Positions 51,501-63,359 are shown, counted from the first letter of the stretch. The stretch: DNA of 64,000 nt from Atrichornis clamosus (GCA_013400975.1 WBMZ01010921.1:29573-93572), one strand, 5' to 3'. Notes: generated by a model from the letters alone, not told the origin. Numbers and translations are program-made.

Positions 51501-54500
51501 ACTGGGCCTATTGATAAAGTTTCAAAGGCAACACACTGGTCTTCAGGGCTGAAACACTGAGTGAACAAGGATTTCCCAATAAAAGACAGACCCCGACCTA
51601 TTGCTATGAAACCAACTGCCAAATCTAAAAGCATTATGAGAAAGAAGGTATTAAAAGTTATGACATACTGAGTTATTCCAGGCCATGGGAAAACTCCCAA
51701 ATAATTTCTAAACAGACTGCAGAATTTACATTCTTACAGGTAGTTCAAAGAGTCCAGAGCTGAAGGTTTAGGAGGGCATTACACCTGCAGAGAACTGGCA
51801 TCAAAAAAAAGAAGCCACAAGAGGAAGGTGGCAAAAAGTGTTTCATTACAATACGTGACTTTTCACCTGCGGATTACTTGTAAAAATGTTTAAGGAAGGT
51901 ACCTCAGACAAAAATGAATTGTCAACAGGCTTTGAACTGCTACACAGAGGTCAAAACCTCCCTGCAAATTTCCGGTGGTGTACAGAATTGGAAGGTCAAA
52001 CCCCTCTAAACCAAACGAAGCCATTAAGACATTTCCTTGTAAAAAAAAGAAAGAAACAAACAACCATAGCATTTCCTTAGCAAAAGAATTCAATTTTAAT
52101 TGTGTGACAATATGCAGAGCAATAATTAAGAAATTCTAATTTCCAAGCAATCCCGTATGCTTAAAGGGACTGAAAATATTAAAAAAAAAAAAAAATCAGC
52201 CAGCAATACAGCCACCAAATATAGAAATATGCCTTTTCCAATTATGCTAAATAGTTCCAAAATGAGAAAACTTTCTGGAAAGTGAAAAAGGTAGTTATCA
52301 GAAATGTAAAAATAATTTTTAACCAAGGAAAATGTTTTCATATGAGGCTCCCACCAGCAAAAGTAAGTCAACTAGCAACAGTAAAATTTTACATATAGGC
52401 AGCCATAAAAAAAATAGAACTCTCTAGAAAAAGATTTCTAGCATTATTCTAGACAACTTAGAGAGGCAACTGCCCTCCAAATCACTGTTTTGTTGATTCC
52501 TGTATGGCATTCAGCCTCATTGTAGAAAGAGAACCCTCTGTAAACTGTCATTGAAAAAAAGCATGCAAGCTCAGATCCCAAAATACAACTGTTAACATTG
52601 GAAGGCCCCCACGAGAACAGCCAGTTGAAGACATGCTGCTACAGAATTCTTCAGGTAGAGATGCTCTGTAAAATTCTAGACCTTCCATTATAAATGCATG
52701 TTAACTTCTCTTCTTCAGAAAGATTTGAAAGATTGCTCCACAGAATTGCCAGACATTTCCTCACTCCAACGCACCCACATCCCCACTGCAGAGGAAAGTG
52801 TTCCTCACTGGATAAAATGTATGCTAAAGGAAAATAACTTTTCAGAATTCTCAGCTTATTTCACTATATTGCATACATGTAAACATCATTAGAGAACAAG
52901 CTACTTCAAATACCATCTGCCCCCTGCCAAGGGCTCTTGAGCAATAGTTTATATGGCAAAGAGTTATAGTTAAGGAGACTACATTTTATTTACCTTGATG
53001 AGTCATGGTGACAGGTTCTTCACTGGATATATTGTTGTAAATGACCACAGCTGTGGCATTATGTGAAGCTGCTCGCAGTATTTTCTCCTTAAATGTACAG
53101 TTTCCTCTCTGTAGTAAAGCAATCCACTGCTTGGTGTTTGGTGGGACCTGGAAACGTGTTCGAGGGTCACAGCCCAGACGATCTGCAACTGAAATGGGAA
53201 ATAAATTTACACAGATGGCAATTTCTTCAAGCAGGTAAAAAAAAAAAAAAAGAAAAATCCTAATTGCAAGTTTTGCTGAACTACTTAACTATTATGCAGT
53301 AGGAAGCCACTATCCTCTTGTTAAGAAAATCTAAAGATAACTGTATTCTTATGAAAAAGGACTTTAAAAAAAAGAAGTCTCACGCATTGAAAGCTGTGAC
53401 TATATGCCCGAGAATTAGGCTCACTAACATAAGCTATTTTTAACTCCAGTGCAGCTAGAACAATGAATTCACATTCAAATCAATACCTGCCTAGAGGCTG
53501 AAAAACATTAGAATATGGTTCATCTGCTACAGGCATTTACAAAACAGCTGTTTATCAGTCATTCTGGGGAGTACAACTGTTTTTTTCTTTCTAATGCAGC
53601 CATAAATATCACTGCAGTGGGAGTACAACTAAACAAAGCAGGTTGTGAAAACAAGATTTCAGAGCTATCTGCTATGTGCAGGCTACTGTAAAAAAGTACA
53701 ATATTAAAAGCTGATCTTGTAAAACCCCAGCAGCCAACATCAGCTTTTTACACATGCACGTTTTGTCTACAAGGAAATGTACTGAAATTCATAGAGAAAC
53801 AAATGGGTTTGCAAACACAATGCACTCGTCAGCTAAACAGGTATAGATGGTATAAAGGAAGAGCAACAGAAATGGCAAATGCCAGATGTCTGAATTCAAC
53901 AGTATGCAAAGCTCTTTTGTCCTTTCTGACGGTGTAACATATCCTGGAACAACCCAAATCCACAGAGCTGTGTACAAAAGGCACAAAACCCAAGGCAGAA
54001 GATAACTTCACGCTACAGCAACTGAAACTGATGAAAGATGGATCAGTTTGCACAAGTGGAAACACAGTTTGGTCTGATACAGTGGTCATATCATTAAAGG
54101 ATTTTATAAATTTAGAGCCACCAGCAATTTATAATGCGAATATAATTATAGTTTCAAATGCCAAGAGTGTAAGAATCTTTGGCTACTAAAAATAGTTGAG
54201 ATAAACAGTGATTTTTTTTCAATACATAAACAAACAATTTATTTGCATAATAGCTCAGAAAACATTATAGTTTGTAAGAGCAATTCAAATGAAGTGTCCC
54301 ATAATTTTTTCTTCTTCAGGAAGTGAGTTCAGCAGAGACTATGAGATTTCAGCAAAAGATCTAGCACAAAAAAATATCCAGTTTAACATATTAGTTGGAA
54401 ACAAAACAAAAGGTCTTTTAAGCACTCTCAGTTTAACACAGAGGAGGTTAAAACCTGTAATAAAGGAGATTCAAAGAGCTAAAGATGTTTTTGGAAACAA

Positions 54501-57500
54501 GAGAGACAATCTTCTGCTTGCCTAAATAGAACTAGTGCAGATGAATCTATACTGTGTCAGACGTACAGGAAGTCACTGCACCTCTTAATTCGGACAAGAA
54601 GTGCCTCTCCCTGTTCCCCTGGAAGGAGGGTGGGGAGCCAGATACATGCACATCCTTTTCACAATTGTTTTTCAAGGCTGCATTAGACATCTCAGACATG
54701 GAGGGCTGTTTGCTGTATTTTTGTTTCATAAAGGCATCAGGGAAAATCTGAAATACAGATGCCTGAAGCCAAATTTTATAGAGTGTTTTCTTCCATTGCC
54801 CTGACATCATTTCTTGAATGCCTTTGGAAATTGCTAGCTAGCACTGATCCACACTTGTTGTTTTGCAGCACTGGTGATGGCCATCACAAACAGGAACAAT
54901 CACGGAAAAGCCTCTTCATGTCCACTGCACTTTTGCAGCTTGTCTTTGAAATCTTAAATTTGAGAACAGTATGTATTTTTTAAAACTTATTATAGTCCTT
55001 TTTAAAAATGTGGCAGAATCACAACATGGCACATGTGACACCAACCTCGACGCCCTTTGTTAAGATAAAAGCAGTTTAATGCACGATTCCCCCCTGTTCT
55101 GAATATTCCCACTTAAAAATGGGGAAAAGGGAAAGCACCAGCAGATTGTGATAGGAAGTTTCTCAAGCCTTGAAAGCTAAAAATTCCTTCCTTCTCCCAT
55201 GAAATTATATTCAAGAATCTCAGGTATGATACATCTGTTGGAAAATACCATTTAATAAATGGCTACAATTCCACAGAATCCCCTTGAACTGCCAAAAATA
55301 ACTCTGAAAATAGACACTATGGCCAACATAAATGTACTTAAAATATATGGGATTATGAAAAACAGTAATCCTAGGGATTATGTACGGTTTGCTTCAGTAC
55401 TATCATGCTCAAAACTAAAATATGAAAACAAAAGTGGCCACAAAAACAAGGTAATGGGTTATTACAGCAAAAAATCATAAAAGCATGAAAGGGCACCTTG
55501 AATAGGGAGCCAGCATTCTCAAAAGTCTCTTATACAATTCAGTTTTACGAAAATTCATGTAGGCAACTTGAAATTTGTATGATTGAAGATTTTTAGCTAA
55601 AAAAGCAACAGAGAAAGCAGTAACAGATAACAGAAGCTGCATCTGTGGGAAAAGTAGTACAAAATTTTCTACTGTGGTAGAGATCAAAGTCTCAGCTGTG
55701 GACAGAGCTATGAAATGTTACTGGATAAAGCAACAGAATTAGGAAACAAGATATTAAGAGATTAAAGCTTTCCAGATATAGACCAACAAACACCACTAAA
55801 ATGCTTACAGCATGTTATTCCTGACGAGGTGTATTCTGTATATCCTGATGAAAATTTAACAGATGACAATATTATTTCAGTACTATTTAAGTAATACAAG
55901 AACATTAAGGAAAATCTGATTGGTTTAGATAAATCTGAACTGAGTATCTGCAAGTCACTTGAGATTTAATAAAAAGTCACAACCAAATTTTCTTCGCCTT
56001 AGCGCTCTATTACACCACACAAATGTTAAGTAATCTCTTCACTTTCAACTAAATAAAATTAAAAACCAATAGTGAAAAATGTGATTTTCTTTCCTGCTTG
56101 TCTTTTCAACAGACTCATTCAAAAGAGTGAAAGTCTTAGAATCAAAGTCACCCTTCTAGGACAGCGAGGTGGTTAAAATAAAACATCTCCTGTACAGCCC
56201 AGGTGCCAGGCACATCCGTGGACACTGTAAGGGACACATATGAACAGTGTCAGGCAGAATCATCATCAACAACTCTCCACTACCCAGCCATCTAAGATCT
56301 GGCGGCCAAAGTTCAACTAGAATCTAAAAGACATGGTCTTGCAAGTATTACCTGGATGATCATAGAATTATTTGTGTTGAAAAAGACCTCTAAGATCATC
56401 GAGTCCAACTGCTGATCTGGGACTGTTGTGTTCACCACTAAACCATGTGCCCAGGTGCCACATCTGCAAGTCTTTTAAATCCTTTCAGGGACAGTGACTC
56501 CACCACCACCCTGGGCAGTCTGGCTCCATGCTTGACAACCCTTTTGGTGAAGAAATTTTCCCTAATATTGAATATAAACCACTCCAGGCACAGCTTGAGG
56601 CAGTTTCCTCTTCTTGTTTCACTTGTTACCTGGGAGAAGAGGCCAACTCCCACCTGGCTCTACCCTCCTGTCAGTTTTAGGGAGTGAGAAGGTTCCCCCT
56701 GAGCCTCCCAGCTCCCTCAGCCTCTCCTCATAAGACTTATGCTTCAGCTCCTTCCCCAGCTCCTTTGTCCTTCTCTGGACACAGTCCAGTGCCCCAATGT
56801 CTTTCTTGTAGTGAGGGGCCCAAAGCCGATGTTACTTGCCAGAATGAAAAGCACCTTCACATTAAATTGTTCTAAGACAAATCACTTTCACAGAAAAAGG
56901 TATTATCAGAAGTCACTCATGGTATTTCAGAAGATACAAGCATACAGAAAGCCATTTAAATATGTTCTCTATAGGTGGGCTACTCTTCTGGTTTATTTGA
57001 AATATAAGCTATTTACTCTGCCTTTCCTTTCTCTATGTTTACCTATGTACCATGTGTTGGCAAAACCCCAATTTTTTGTTAGAAGTGGCAGCCTGCTGGG
57101 TTAAAGAGCTATGCACAATGTTGTTGTAAATATCTCTGTTCCTACCATAAGCCTCAGCACCAAGAAGAGCCTCTTTACAGAAGGATCAGATGTGATTTAA
57201 GTACCTACCATTAGGCTCACATTTGTTTTCTGCTTTAGGAGAGCTTCAGTTTTCTTTTGCAGAACACAGAGGGCTGCTCAATTTGTATAACTGTTTTTCC
57301 TTGAGCATTTTTTATAATTTAATAGCCCTTCCTGCTGAAGGACTAAGGTTTGTGACAACATTTTAGGGATTCATGTGAAAAAAAGAGTTAATAATGCAAG
57401 AGATCCAACCAAGGTTCCTCAACTACTGAAGAAGCAGCAGCAAGCTCACATTAGCACAGCAACAGTACTTCCTTCTCCGCTTTTCCAATTGTTTGACCAG

Positions 57501-60500
57501 GTTTTAGCCTTCTTCCTGTAAGAGGGAGAGCCATTTTGTGGGAACAAAAATGAAATGAATAGGTCAGCTCTCAGAGGCTTTGTCAGAAGCGCACACCTGT
57601 CTGAATGCAGACTGTCCCCTAGTTCTGAGCCGTGGCTGGGTTTGCTCTCTCTTATATTGTGTGTTTATGCTGCTCTTGCATTGCTTTGAATACAACTGGG
57701 ACATCCCACTTCAGCCAAGGTTGCTGCACTGCCTGTTATCACACTTTGTCCCCTTTTCACAGAAACATCCCACTCCCCGGACATTAACCATTTAATTCCA
57801 TGCAGGGTTTTTTTACCTTTTTTTTTTTTTTTTCCTTTAAAGGTCAGGTATCTTGCTATTGATTGCATCTTAGCTAAGACTGTACTCTCTGAGGCCAGCA
57901 CCAGTTGCCAGAGCTGGTCTGTCTCAGCTACACACACAGAAATCATTTTAAAGTCTGACCTTCAATCACTGTAATACAATAGCTGGAGAGTATTTGGAGG
58001 GGCAGCAGATGAAGAGGCTTGTTGGGAAAGAACATGGGAACATGGGAAGGTGCAGGGCCATGCAGGCTGTACCCCAGAGTGTTCCCTGTTCCCTCCCTCC
58101 AGCACCACTGCCCAGGCAGGTGCTATGTAGAATACCTGACTGGTAAAATAAGACAGCTTCGTGTAACACATTAATTATAGTCCTGTGATAAAATTTCCAG
58201 AAAAGGAATTCAGCTGGGAAATTTACAGAAGGAATACAGCAGTGCTGATTGATTCTTATTTCAAGGGAGGGTACTAGTTATTTGCTATCCCATTAGGGCT
58301 TAATATGTGCAACAGACATTATTTTCTTACAGTGCATTACTACCTGTGTTATTATCAATATAGTCCTTATTCAAGTCAGTCATAACTTCTACTTTTATGA
58401 AGTTGTGTCAATGAATCAATGAGTTATGTACAGCAACGTTTTATTTTCAATAGCTCTTTCAGGTAATTGCTTTGACTAAAGCTGGCTTTAGCAGGAAAAG
58501 AAACTCTTTGAACAGGAGGTAATCTTGTTTCAGGGAAGAAGTTAAACAAAAGAAAATCACTGAAGCTTAGAAGAGTCCTGTAACAGTTCAGATTTAATCT
58601 CGTTAGCTCAGTAAGTATTCTACAATTATGGCTATAAACTCCAATATTTAACCTCCACTTTTGCTATCAATTAATGACAAATTAAGCTGGATACCGAGAC
58701 CAAGGGTAAAGGATGGATGAATGGCACAAGATTTTTCTTCCCCTACTCTACTGATATATTCTTGTTGCATTTTCCTAAACCTTATTGGTTTGGATTCTGG
58801 GCCAGAATTTCTGTCTGAATGCTACCTAAAGCTCTGCAGTTACCAGGAAACTGGCATTTTAAACCTTCTGCAGCTAAAAGTTGTTCACACAACATGTTTA
58901 TGAAGTGTCAAATGCTACAGAATGCTGTAGTTACAGCACCATGCACAAGCTATACCTCCATTCCTAACCCTGAGCCAATATTGTTTCTTCCCCACCTTCA
59001 CATTTTTCTAACATATGTTTTTCCTCACAGTCTCAGTCTCCTTGCCCATCTCCAACCCTACTATCCCTTCAGGAGATCTCTCCTTTCTATGACTTTTCTC
59101 CAAAGCAGCTTTCACACAACCATCACCTCCCCACAAGCTCTTTAGACTCCATCCCTTTCCAACCCTCCTCATTCCCCTGTTCCTGACCTATTGGCTCAGT
59201 GAATCTTAACATTTTCAAGTTTGAGTCTGCTGTTGTTTTGTTTCCTATCAGTCCCACCTCCAGTCCTGCTCATCCTGCCTGCTTCGCAAGCTAGCCAAGG
59301 TGCATAAAACCTCACCTCCTAGCAAGATGTGACCACCTGCAAGGGGACTCCAGACCAGTTTGAGGACTAGAAATGTCAGTCCTGTGTGGAACCCAAGGAC
59401 ACAACAATAGACAATAACCCAACTCAATAGTCACAAAAAGTCCTGCTTGCCAAGGAGAACATTTTTGAGGGAACTAAGCCACAAAGCCCTGCAGCTTCTA
59501 CCAAGAAATAATGAGTTTTCAGTGGCTTCTAGCCTGGTTTGCCATGGCAAGAGGAATGTACCTGACACCTAAAGGGCTGCACCACAACTGGTGTCAAAAG
59601 CACAGGTCACTGGAGTGGCACAGGGCTGAACACATACACAGGGCATCTACAGACAATTGGGGGAGGATTGGGCTAAAATGACCTGGAAGTGTTCAAGGCC
59701 AGGTTGGATGGGGCTTCGAGCAACGTGATCTAGAGGAAGGTTGCCCCCCATTGCAGGGACTGGAACTAGACAATCTTTAAGGTTCTTTTCAACCCAAACC
59801 ATTCTATGATTCTATGAAAACGTCTGGTTTCACAAAATCACAAATTAACGAGTAAGAAGCACTCAGGAACCTCACTGAAGGGATACTATAGACCTGAATT
59901 AAACTATCAGAAAACCTGCATCAGGCTGCGAAAATGCATTTCACTGCTATTCTTCCACGTAGAGCAAGAGAAGTAATTTTTTTTAATCATCTGCAAGCAT
60001 TCACATCCAGAAGCTTTTTAAAACACTCTTCTAGGAAGAAATTAAGATAAAAGATTAACAAGTTAGAGGAGGTGAAAAAAGGAACTAGAAGAACGGAAGA
60101 AAGATTAATAAAGAAACTATGCTGCTATCGTGCATTTAATGTACTTGGAAAAATATGCCCACACAGGTGCTAAATGTACACCCAGCAGCCAACTGTGACC
60201 AAGAGCTCACTGGAGCTGCACTTTCACAAGTCACATTCACAAGCGGTCATGCCAATTACTGCCACCCCACTCCCCGGGGAACACTGCCTTTGAAAGCTGG
60301 TATCAGTTTCATACAAGGTCTATAAAAAGAATAGGGAAAGAGTTTTAATACATGTATTAACATGACAAGGTTGAATTCCATTAAAGAAATCCTGCTAAAA
60401 AAACAGGAGAAGTGATTAACTATCATGCTGCACTAAGATTTAAACGATGGGTGATGACATGGGACTGGCATCTTCGAGAAACTATATAAAATACTGGGTA

Positions 60501-63359
60501 CATTCAAGAACACAAGTTAAAAAACATCACAGAACAGAACACTTAAAATCACAGGCTGTGTTATTACAAGTGGTGTATGGTCAGCAGCAGATCATTGGCC
60601 CTAAATCTTGAATTAGTAAATTCATTTATTTCCCTGCAGGCAATGAATAAGGGATGTAATAAGATGCCCCATTTCTGGCAATGTTCAAGGCCAGGCTGAA
60701 TGGGGTTTTGGGCAACCTGGTCTACTGGAAAGTGTCCCCTGATGATCTTTAAGGTCCCTTTCAACCCAAAATATTCTGTAATTCTTGACAGAGCAGGCAA
60801 AAATATGACATTAAGGACACTTTAGCTCTAAAACAGTCCATGTTATCAAGGTGCTAACAGATCACCCACACTCGTGAAAATTTCAAAGGATAGCCCACAA
60901 ATGGGCTGACATCAAAGCAGTTTCAAATTCAAGGTATCTGCAAACAAAGTTGTTAACAATTGTAGAGTCCTTTTCTTCTGAGGATACATGAACACTGGGG
61001 TAGAGCATTTACTGCTCTAAGAGCAGTGGCTGGCACCTACTCGTGTTTAGGGCTATCAGAAAAAAATATTTTGCAAACCAGTTCTACAGAATATTAACAG
61101 ACTGATAAAAAGACATTAGAGTAATTACTTTCAGCAATATTGCACCATTTATGAAAGCTGGATATAAAAAAGCAGATGATGTTCAAGAACAACTTAATTA
61201 AAAGCATAAAATATTCCAGTCTCTCTTACTACATGGAACATTTTTAAACCAGATCAAGCACCTCAGCAAAATTCAAATAAAATGCACACTGTATAACAAC
61301 CTACAAAGAATAATTCAGAATATCTCAAAGTAAGAAAGACAACTGCTGCTTTGCTTGCTCTTAGTTTTCTGTTGTGAAACAGAAGGACAAAACTGAATCT
61401 CCTCAACAACTGATGACAAAGTTTTAATAACTGACTGCACCATGTCAAAACTGCAGTAATTCAGGTCTGCAACTATACAGTTTCCTGCTGTGCTTTCTCA
61501 CCAATGTTATTCATCGTAATACTTAGCAGTAGGTATAAAAATACTGTTTATGGACTACTCATAATTTTATTTAGCTCTTCTCTCATTATTAGCTGCCTGT
61601 GAAAATGCTGTCACAGCCTCTCTCAGTGTTTTAATCAGACCTTAGTGAAGATATATCAGAAGAAAGCAGAAAAAGAGGCAGATTAAAAAGAAATTAATAT
61701 CTAAAGTTTTTCTTGACAAATAATGCAGCTCTAAAAAAATAAAGTGCTGTGATACTTTGCTTATATTAAAAGGCAGCAGTTTCAAAACCGGTAAAAATAC
61801 TACTTGCAGTAACAATGTTTACATGCCTAAAACTTTCAGGACAGACTCCTGATTTCATAGGGGATGTGTGGGAGTGTAAGTGAGGAATATCAGGAAGCAG
61901 AAGAACGACTGCACATATTTAACGATAGCTGATAGGTAGGATTCAAAATACAAATAAAAATCGTTTTACAGCAGACTTCCTCACCAATTTCTGCTTCCTC
62001 TCCCTTCCACCCAAAAACCTGCTCCATTAATATATTCTAGTCACACTTTGCAAAGCTAATGAAACTGAGCTTCAATGAGACTAGCAAGCACCTGCTGATG
62101 CACAGCCTGATTCATCCGGACCAGAAGCTTACAGAGGCTGCCTAGCAGGATGCATTTGTTCTGAAGAAGCATCAAAGTATTTTCCTGATCTTAAGACATG
62201 GGAAATTCTCTAAAGCTTCTAATAATACAGTAGTTTTGTCTTATCAATTCTTCTAAAACAATCTTAATAGTCACCACTTAGACTCTGGTTTTAACTGATG
62301 ACAATATTTCACTTAATACATTATTCAGATGTTTACTGTCCAGGAGGCAGGTTGGGACCACTGTGTTCCATCAAGTGATCCATTTCTTAAAGATGGCAGT
62401 TTAGGTAACGCCAAGAAGGGTTTTCAAAATAAGGTACTATTAAAACTACATCACTGTGACTGAAGAAATTGGTTTCACTTCAGGCAAAAACCACAACAAT
62501 ACACTCAGTTGTTCAAATTAGTGTTCTCTATAAACCCTAACATTTGCCAAAAAAACAAGTGATGGACAAGAGCTTCACTTAATTAAAAGAAAACTTATTT
62601 GGAAGCTCTATCCAGTGTTCAATACTGCAAACAACTGCATTTTGGGCTCGCTATAAGAGCAACAATTCGATGGTTTCAGTCTTTCCAAATCTTGATGGAC
62701 AGCTTTAAAAGCGTTTTTAGGAACTGCACAGTGAAGAACTGTGACTTCATGCAGCTGCCAAAGCCATCCAGATGCACAGCGAGATGGCTATGCAGCTGTT
62801 CTGAGATTCAAGGCGATGCTGTAACCAAATACTGTCAACTATCGCTACCGTCTCTGTAATTAGTTTAGGAATAACACCTTCACTGCTCAATACGCCCAGT
62901 CTACCGGGATCCATGCTGGAAAGCACATTATGCTTTGCTGAGCCGTTACTCAAGCCAGCACTCTCAGATCATGGATTTACTTTATTTTCCTCTGGGCAAG
63001 CTCTGCCTCCTCGTTTGTCAGAGCTCTCTAGGAAAGCCTGCCCTGCCCAGGCAAGGGCAAACCACCCGGCAGCGAGCGAGGGAAGCGTTACCTCCGTTGA
63101 TGGGGACGGGAGTCACCAGCAGCCCCTTGACCTCCACCTTGGGGGAGTCCTGCCCGTAGCGGCCGCGGTCGATCCGCAGCAGCGTGGGGCCGCCGCGCTC
63201 GGGGCTCAGCACCGTCACGTTGATGAGCGCGGTATAGTACGCCTGGCTGGCGTTGTCGGCGCCGGCGGGCCGGACCCGGCCGTGCCACAGCAGCAGCGGC
63301 AGCAGCAGCAGCACGGAGGAGCCGCTGTTCCAGTGCTGGCGAGCCCACCGCCAGCTCAT
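24427..63359 (-). CDS. RNF130: RNF130 (Goliath), PA-TM-RING E3 ubiquitin ligase, exons 1-8
   Basis: Eight exons (63092-63359, 52994-53188, 39833-40083, 36277-36348, 34425-34507, 27708-27804, 26491-26695, 24427-24520) join in frame with GT/AG borders, giving about 422 residues against 419 in human (from memory). Order: Leu-rich signal peptide (about 1-34), protease-associated domain (about 45-190) with N-glycosylation sequons, transmembrane helix (about 201-225), basic juxtamembrane region, RING-H2 finger (ligands C271, C274, C289, H291, H294, C297, C308, C311), a Ser/Arg-rich linker and a second hydrophobic stretch (about 392-415). Family members are E3 ligases of endosomal and Golgi membranes with a cytosolic RING. 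RNF150 is the nearest alternative, but the wording ([51 protein letters not shown]) is that of RNF130. The C-terminus is uncertain (see exon 9). Confidence 0.95.
24521..26490 (-). other. RNF130 intron 7
   Basis: A 2.0-kb intron. The first part next to exon 7 is GC-rich, and the frame stays open for about 49 codons past the donor (to about 26345). No repeat or RNA gene is recognised. Confidence 0.85.
26491..26695 (-). CDS. RNF130: RNF130 exon 7 (cytosolic linker)
   Basis: The exon is 205 bases, phase 0 in and phase 1 out. The acceptor is GTCCCCAG|CCAAAC and the donor GTGACGA|GTAAGT. It codes [19 protein letters not shown] through SGEINIAVT, a Ser/Arg/Pro-rich linker. GC content is much higher than in the flanking introns. 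Confidence 0.94.
26696..27707 (-). other. RNF130 intron 6
   Basis: A 1.0-kb intron in which I see no exon, repeat or RNA gene. Confidence 0.85.
27708..27804 (-). CDS. RNF130: RNF130 exon 6 (second half of RING-H2)
   Basis: The exon is 97 bases, phase 2 in and phase 0 out. The acceptor is CTTCCAG|GCACGT and the donor ATTGTG|GTAAGT. It codes [20 protein letters not shown] followed by [12 protein letters not shown], completing a C3H2C3 RING with correct spacing and the E2-contact Trp. Residue 296 is Val where I remember Ser in mammals. Confidence 0.95.
27895..28025. repeat. AT-rich low-complexity block
   Basis: Almost pure A/T with partial inverted symmetry (actaat ... attagt, 27958-27991). 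It lies about 100 bases inside intron 5, downstream of no coding sequence. Confidence 0.6.
31075..31245. repeat. Pyrimidine-rich block (plus strand)
   Basis: A long strand-asymmetric C/T-rich stretch, seen by eye. It is purine-rich on the transcribed-gene sense strand. No function is evident. Confidence 0.5.
34425..34507 (-). CDS. RNF130: RNF130 exon 5 (first half of RING-H2)
   Basis: The exon is 83 bases, phase 0 in and phase 2 out. The acceptor is TTTTAG|GAAACA and the donor TGCAA|GTAAGA. It codes [20 protein letters not shown] followed by VVRILPC, giving the first three zinc ligands. Confidence 0.95.
34508..36276 (-). other. RNF130 intron 4
   Basis: A 1.8-kb intron with a TTTG microsatellite at 34824-34844. 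A 167-codon plus-strand frame (35091-35594) is unrecognised and judged a chance opening. Confidence 0.85.
34824..34844. repeat. TTTG microsatellite
   Basis: About five TTTG units within RNF130 intron 4. Confidence 0.8.
36277..36348 (-). CDS. RNF130: RNF130 exon 4 (basic juxtamembrane segment)
   Basis: This 72-base exon is in phase 0 at both ends. The acceptor is TCATTAG|CGTCGT and the donor GATAAG|GTATAA. It codes 24 residues, [20 protein letters not shown] followed by KGDK, typical of the family between membrane helix and RING. Being symmetric, it could be skipped without a frameshift. Confidence 0.94.
36349..39832 (-). other. RNF130 intron 3
   Basis: A 3.5-kb AT-rich intron. No repeat family, exon or RNA gene is recognised. 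Confidence 0.85.
39833..40083 (-). CDS. RNF130: RNF130 exon 3 (end of PA domain, transmembrane helix)
   Basis: The exon is 251 bases, phase 1 in and phase 0 out. The acceptor is TTTATAG|GAACTG and the donor AATCAG|GTAAGG. It codes [12 protein letters not shown], an NFS sequon, the membrane helix ([20 protein letters not shown] then IFYFI) and the start of the basic juxtamembrane segment [10 protein letters not shown]. Confidence 0.95.
43351..43395. repeat. G9 run followed by T-rich runs
   Basis: Nine G are followed by interrupted T runs. Low complexity and error-prone. Confidence 0.7.
45325..45425. other. Assembly gap base (N) between near-identical repeats
   Basis: An N at 45364 separates copy 1 (45325-45363) from copy 2 (45366-45425). 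The copies share tgagattaaaacttga at the left and agtaggtatttcaagctcag at the right. Copy 2 has 21 extra bases in the middle. This looks like an unresolved join between two haplotypes or reads. Confidence 0.85.
46981..46995. repeat. Poly-T run (15)
   Basis: A homopolymer in RNF130 intron 2. Confidence 0.85.
49331..49398 (-). mobile_element. CR1 LINE 3' end
   Basis: It begins catcatagaatcatacaatg, then ggtttgggttggaagga and accttaaagatcatctagtt, the reverse complement of the CR1 3' end, so the element is in minus orientation. Only about 70 bases remain. Confidence 0.92.
52181..52195. repeat. Poly-A run (15)
   Basis: A homopolymer in RNF130 intron 2. Confidence 0.85.
52994..53188 (-). CDS. 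RNF130: RNF130 exon 2 (PA domain core)
   Basis: The exon is 195 bases, phase 1 in and out. The acceptor is CATTTCAG|TTGCAG and the donor CATCAAG|GTAAAT. It codes [32 protein letters not shown] and AVVIYNN, the hallmark PA-domain strands, with NCT, NAT and NIS sequons. Confidence 0.95.
53237..53251. repeat. Poly-A run (15)
   Basis: A homopolymer just upstream of RNF130 exon 2 in intron 1. On the gene strand it is a T-run about 50 bases before the acceptor. Confidence 0.8.
56358..56830 (-). mobile_element. CR1 LINE fragment (3' region, minus orientation)
   Basis: It starts with catagaatta, then aaaaagacctctaagatcat and cgagtccaactgctgatct, and continues through the standard CR1 3'-region blocks (ccaccaccaccctgggcag, gtgaagaaattttccctaat, ctcagcctctcctcataag, ttctctggacacagtccag). 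At about 470 bases it is the longest CR1 copy in the window. It is noncoding and inactive. Confidence 0.93.
57818..57833. repeat. Poly-T run (16)
   Basis: A homopolymer in RNF130 intron 1, preceded by further T-rich sequence. Confidence 0.75.
58975..59185. repeat. Pyrimidine-rich block (plus strand)
   Basis: A C/T-rich stretch of about 200 bases, seen by eye. Noncoding and without recognised function. Confidence 0.5.
59681..59818 (+). mobile_element. CR1 LINE 3' end
   Basis: It runs from gttcaaggccaggttggatg through ctttaaggttcttttcaac to the tail attctatgattctatga, the typical CR1 3' end in plus orientation. Confidence 0.93.
60679..60787 (+). mobile_element. CR1 LINE 3' end (decayed)
   Basis: It runs from gttcaaggccaggctgaatg through gatgatctttaaggtccct to attctgtaattct, a CR1 3' end in plus orientation. 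It resembles the copy 1 kb to the left but lacks its middle part and has a decayed tail. Confidence 0.88.
63092..63359 (-). CDS. RNF130: RNF130 exon 1 (signal peptide, start of PA domain)
   Basis: The exon codes 89 residues plus one base and ends GGAG|GTAACG. A hydrophobic Leu core ([10 protein letters not shown]) is followed by small residues before ADNAS, so cleavage near residue 34 is likely. The Leu codons form a CTG-rich run. The PA domain begins with [10 protein letters not shown] and the [12 protein letters not shown] block. The start codon has A at -3 and is the only in-frame Met near the signal peptide. Confidence 0.94.
63284..63313 (-). repeat. CTG-rich trinucleotide run in signal peptide
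   Basis: On the gene strand CTG codons (interrupted by one CCG) encode the Leu core of the RNF130 signal peptide. Short trinucleotide runs like this can vary in length. Confidence 0.75.

Larger units (their letters stand above)
40084..52993 (-). other. RNF130 intron 2
   Basis: The longest intron, 12.9 kb. It holds the single undetermined base with flanking duplication (45325-45425), one clear CR1 end (49331-49398), a G9/T-rich stretch (43351-43395), T15 at 46981-46995 and A15 at 52181-52195. In human an intron of RNF130 hosts miR-340. I searched for it here and found no hairpin. No other gene is recognised. Confidence 0.85.
53189..63091 (-). other. RNF130 intron 1
   Basis: A 9.9-kb intron. 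It contains three CR1 fragments (56358-56830 minus, 59681-59818 plus, 60679-60787 plus), a pyrimidine-rich block (58975-59185), A15 at 53237-53251 and a T16 run near 57818-57833. No exon or RNA gene is recognised. Confidence 0.85.
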
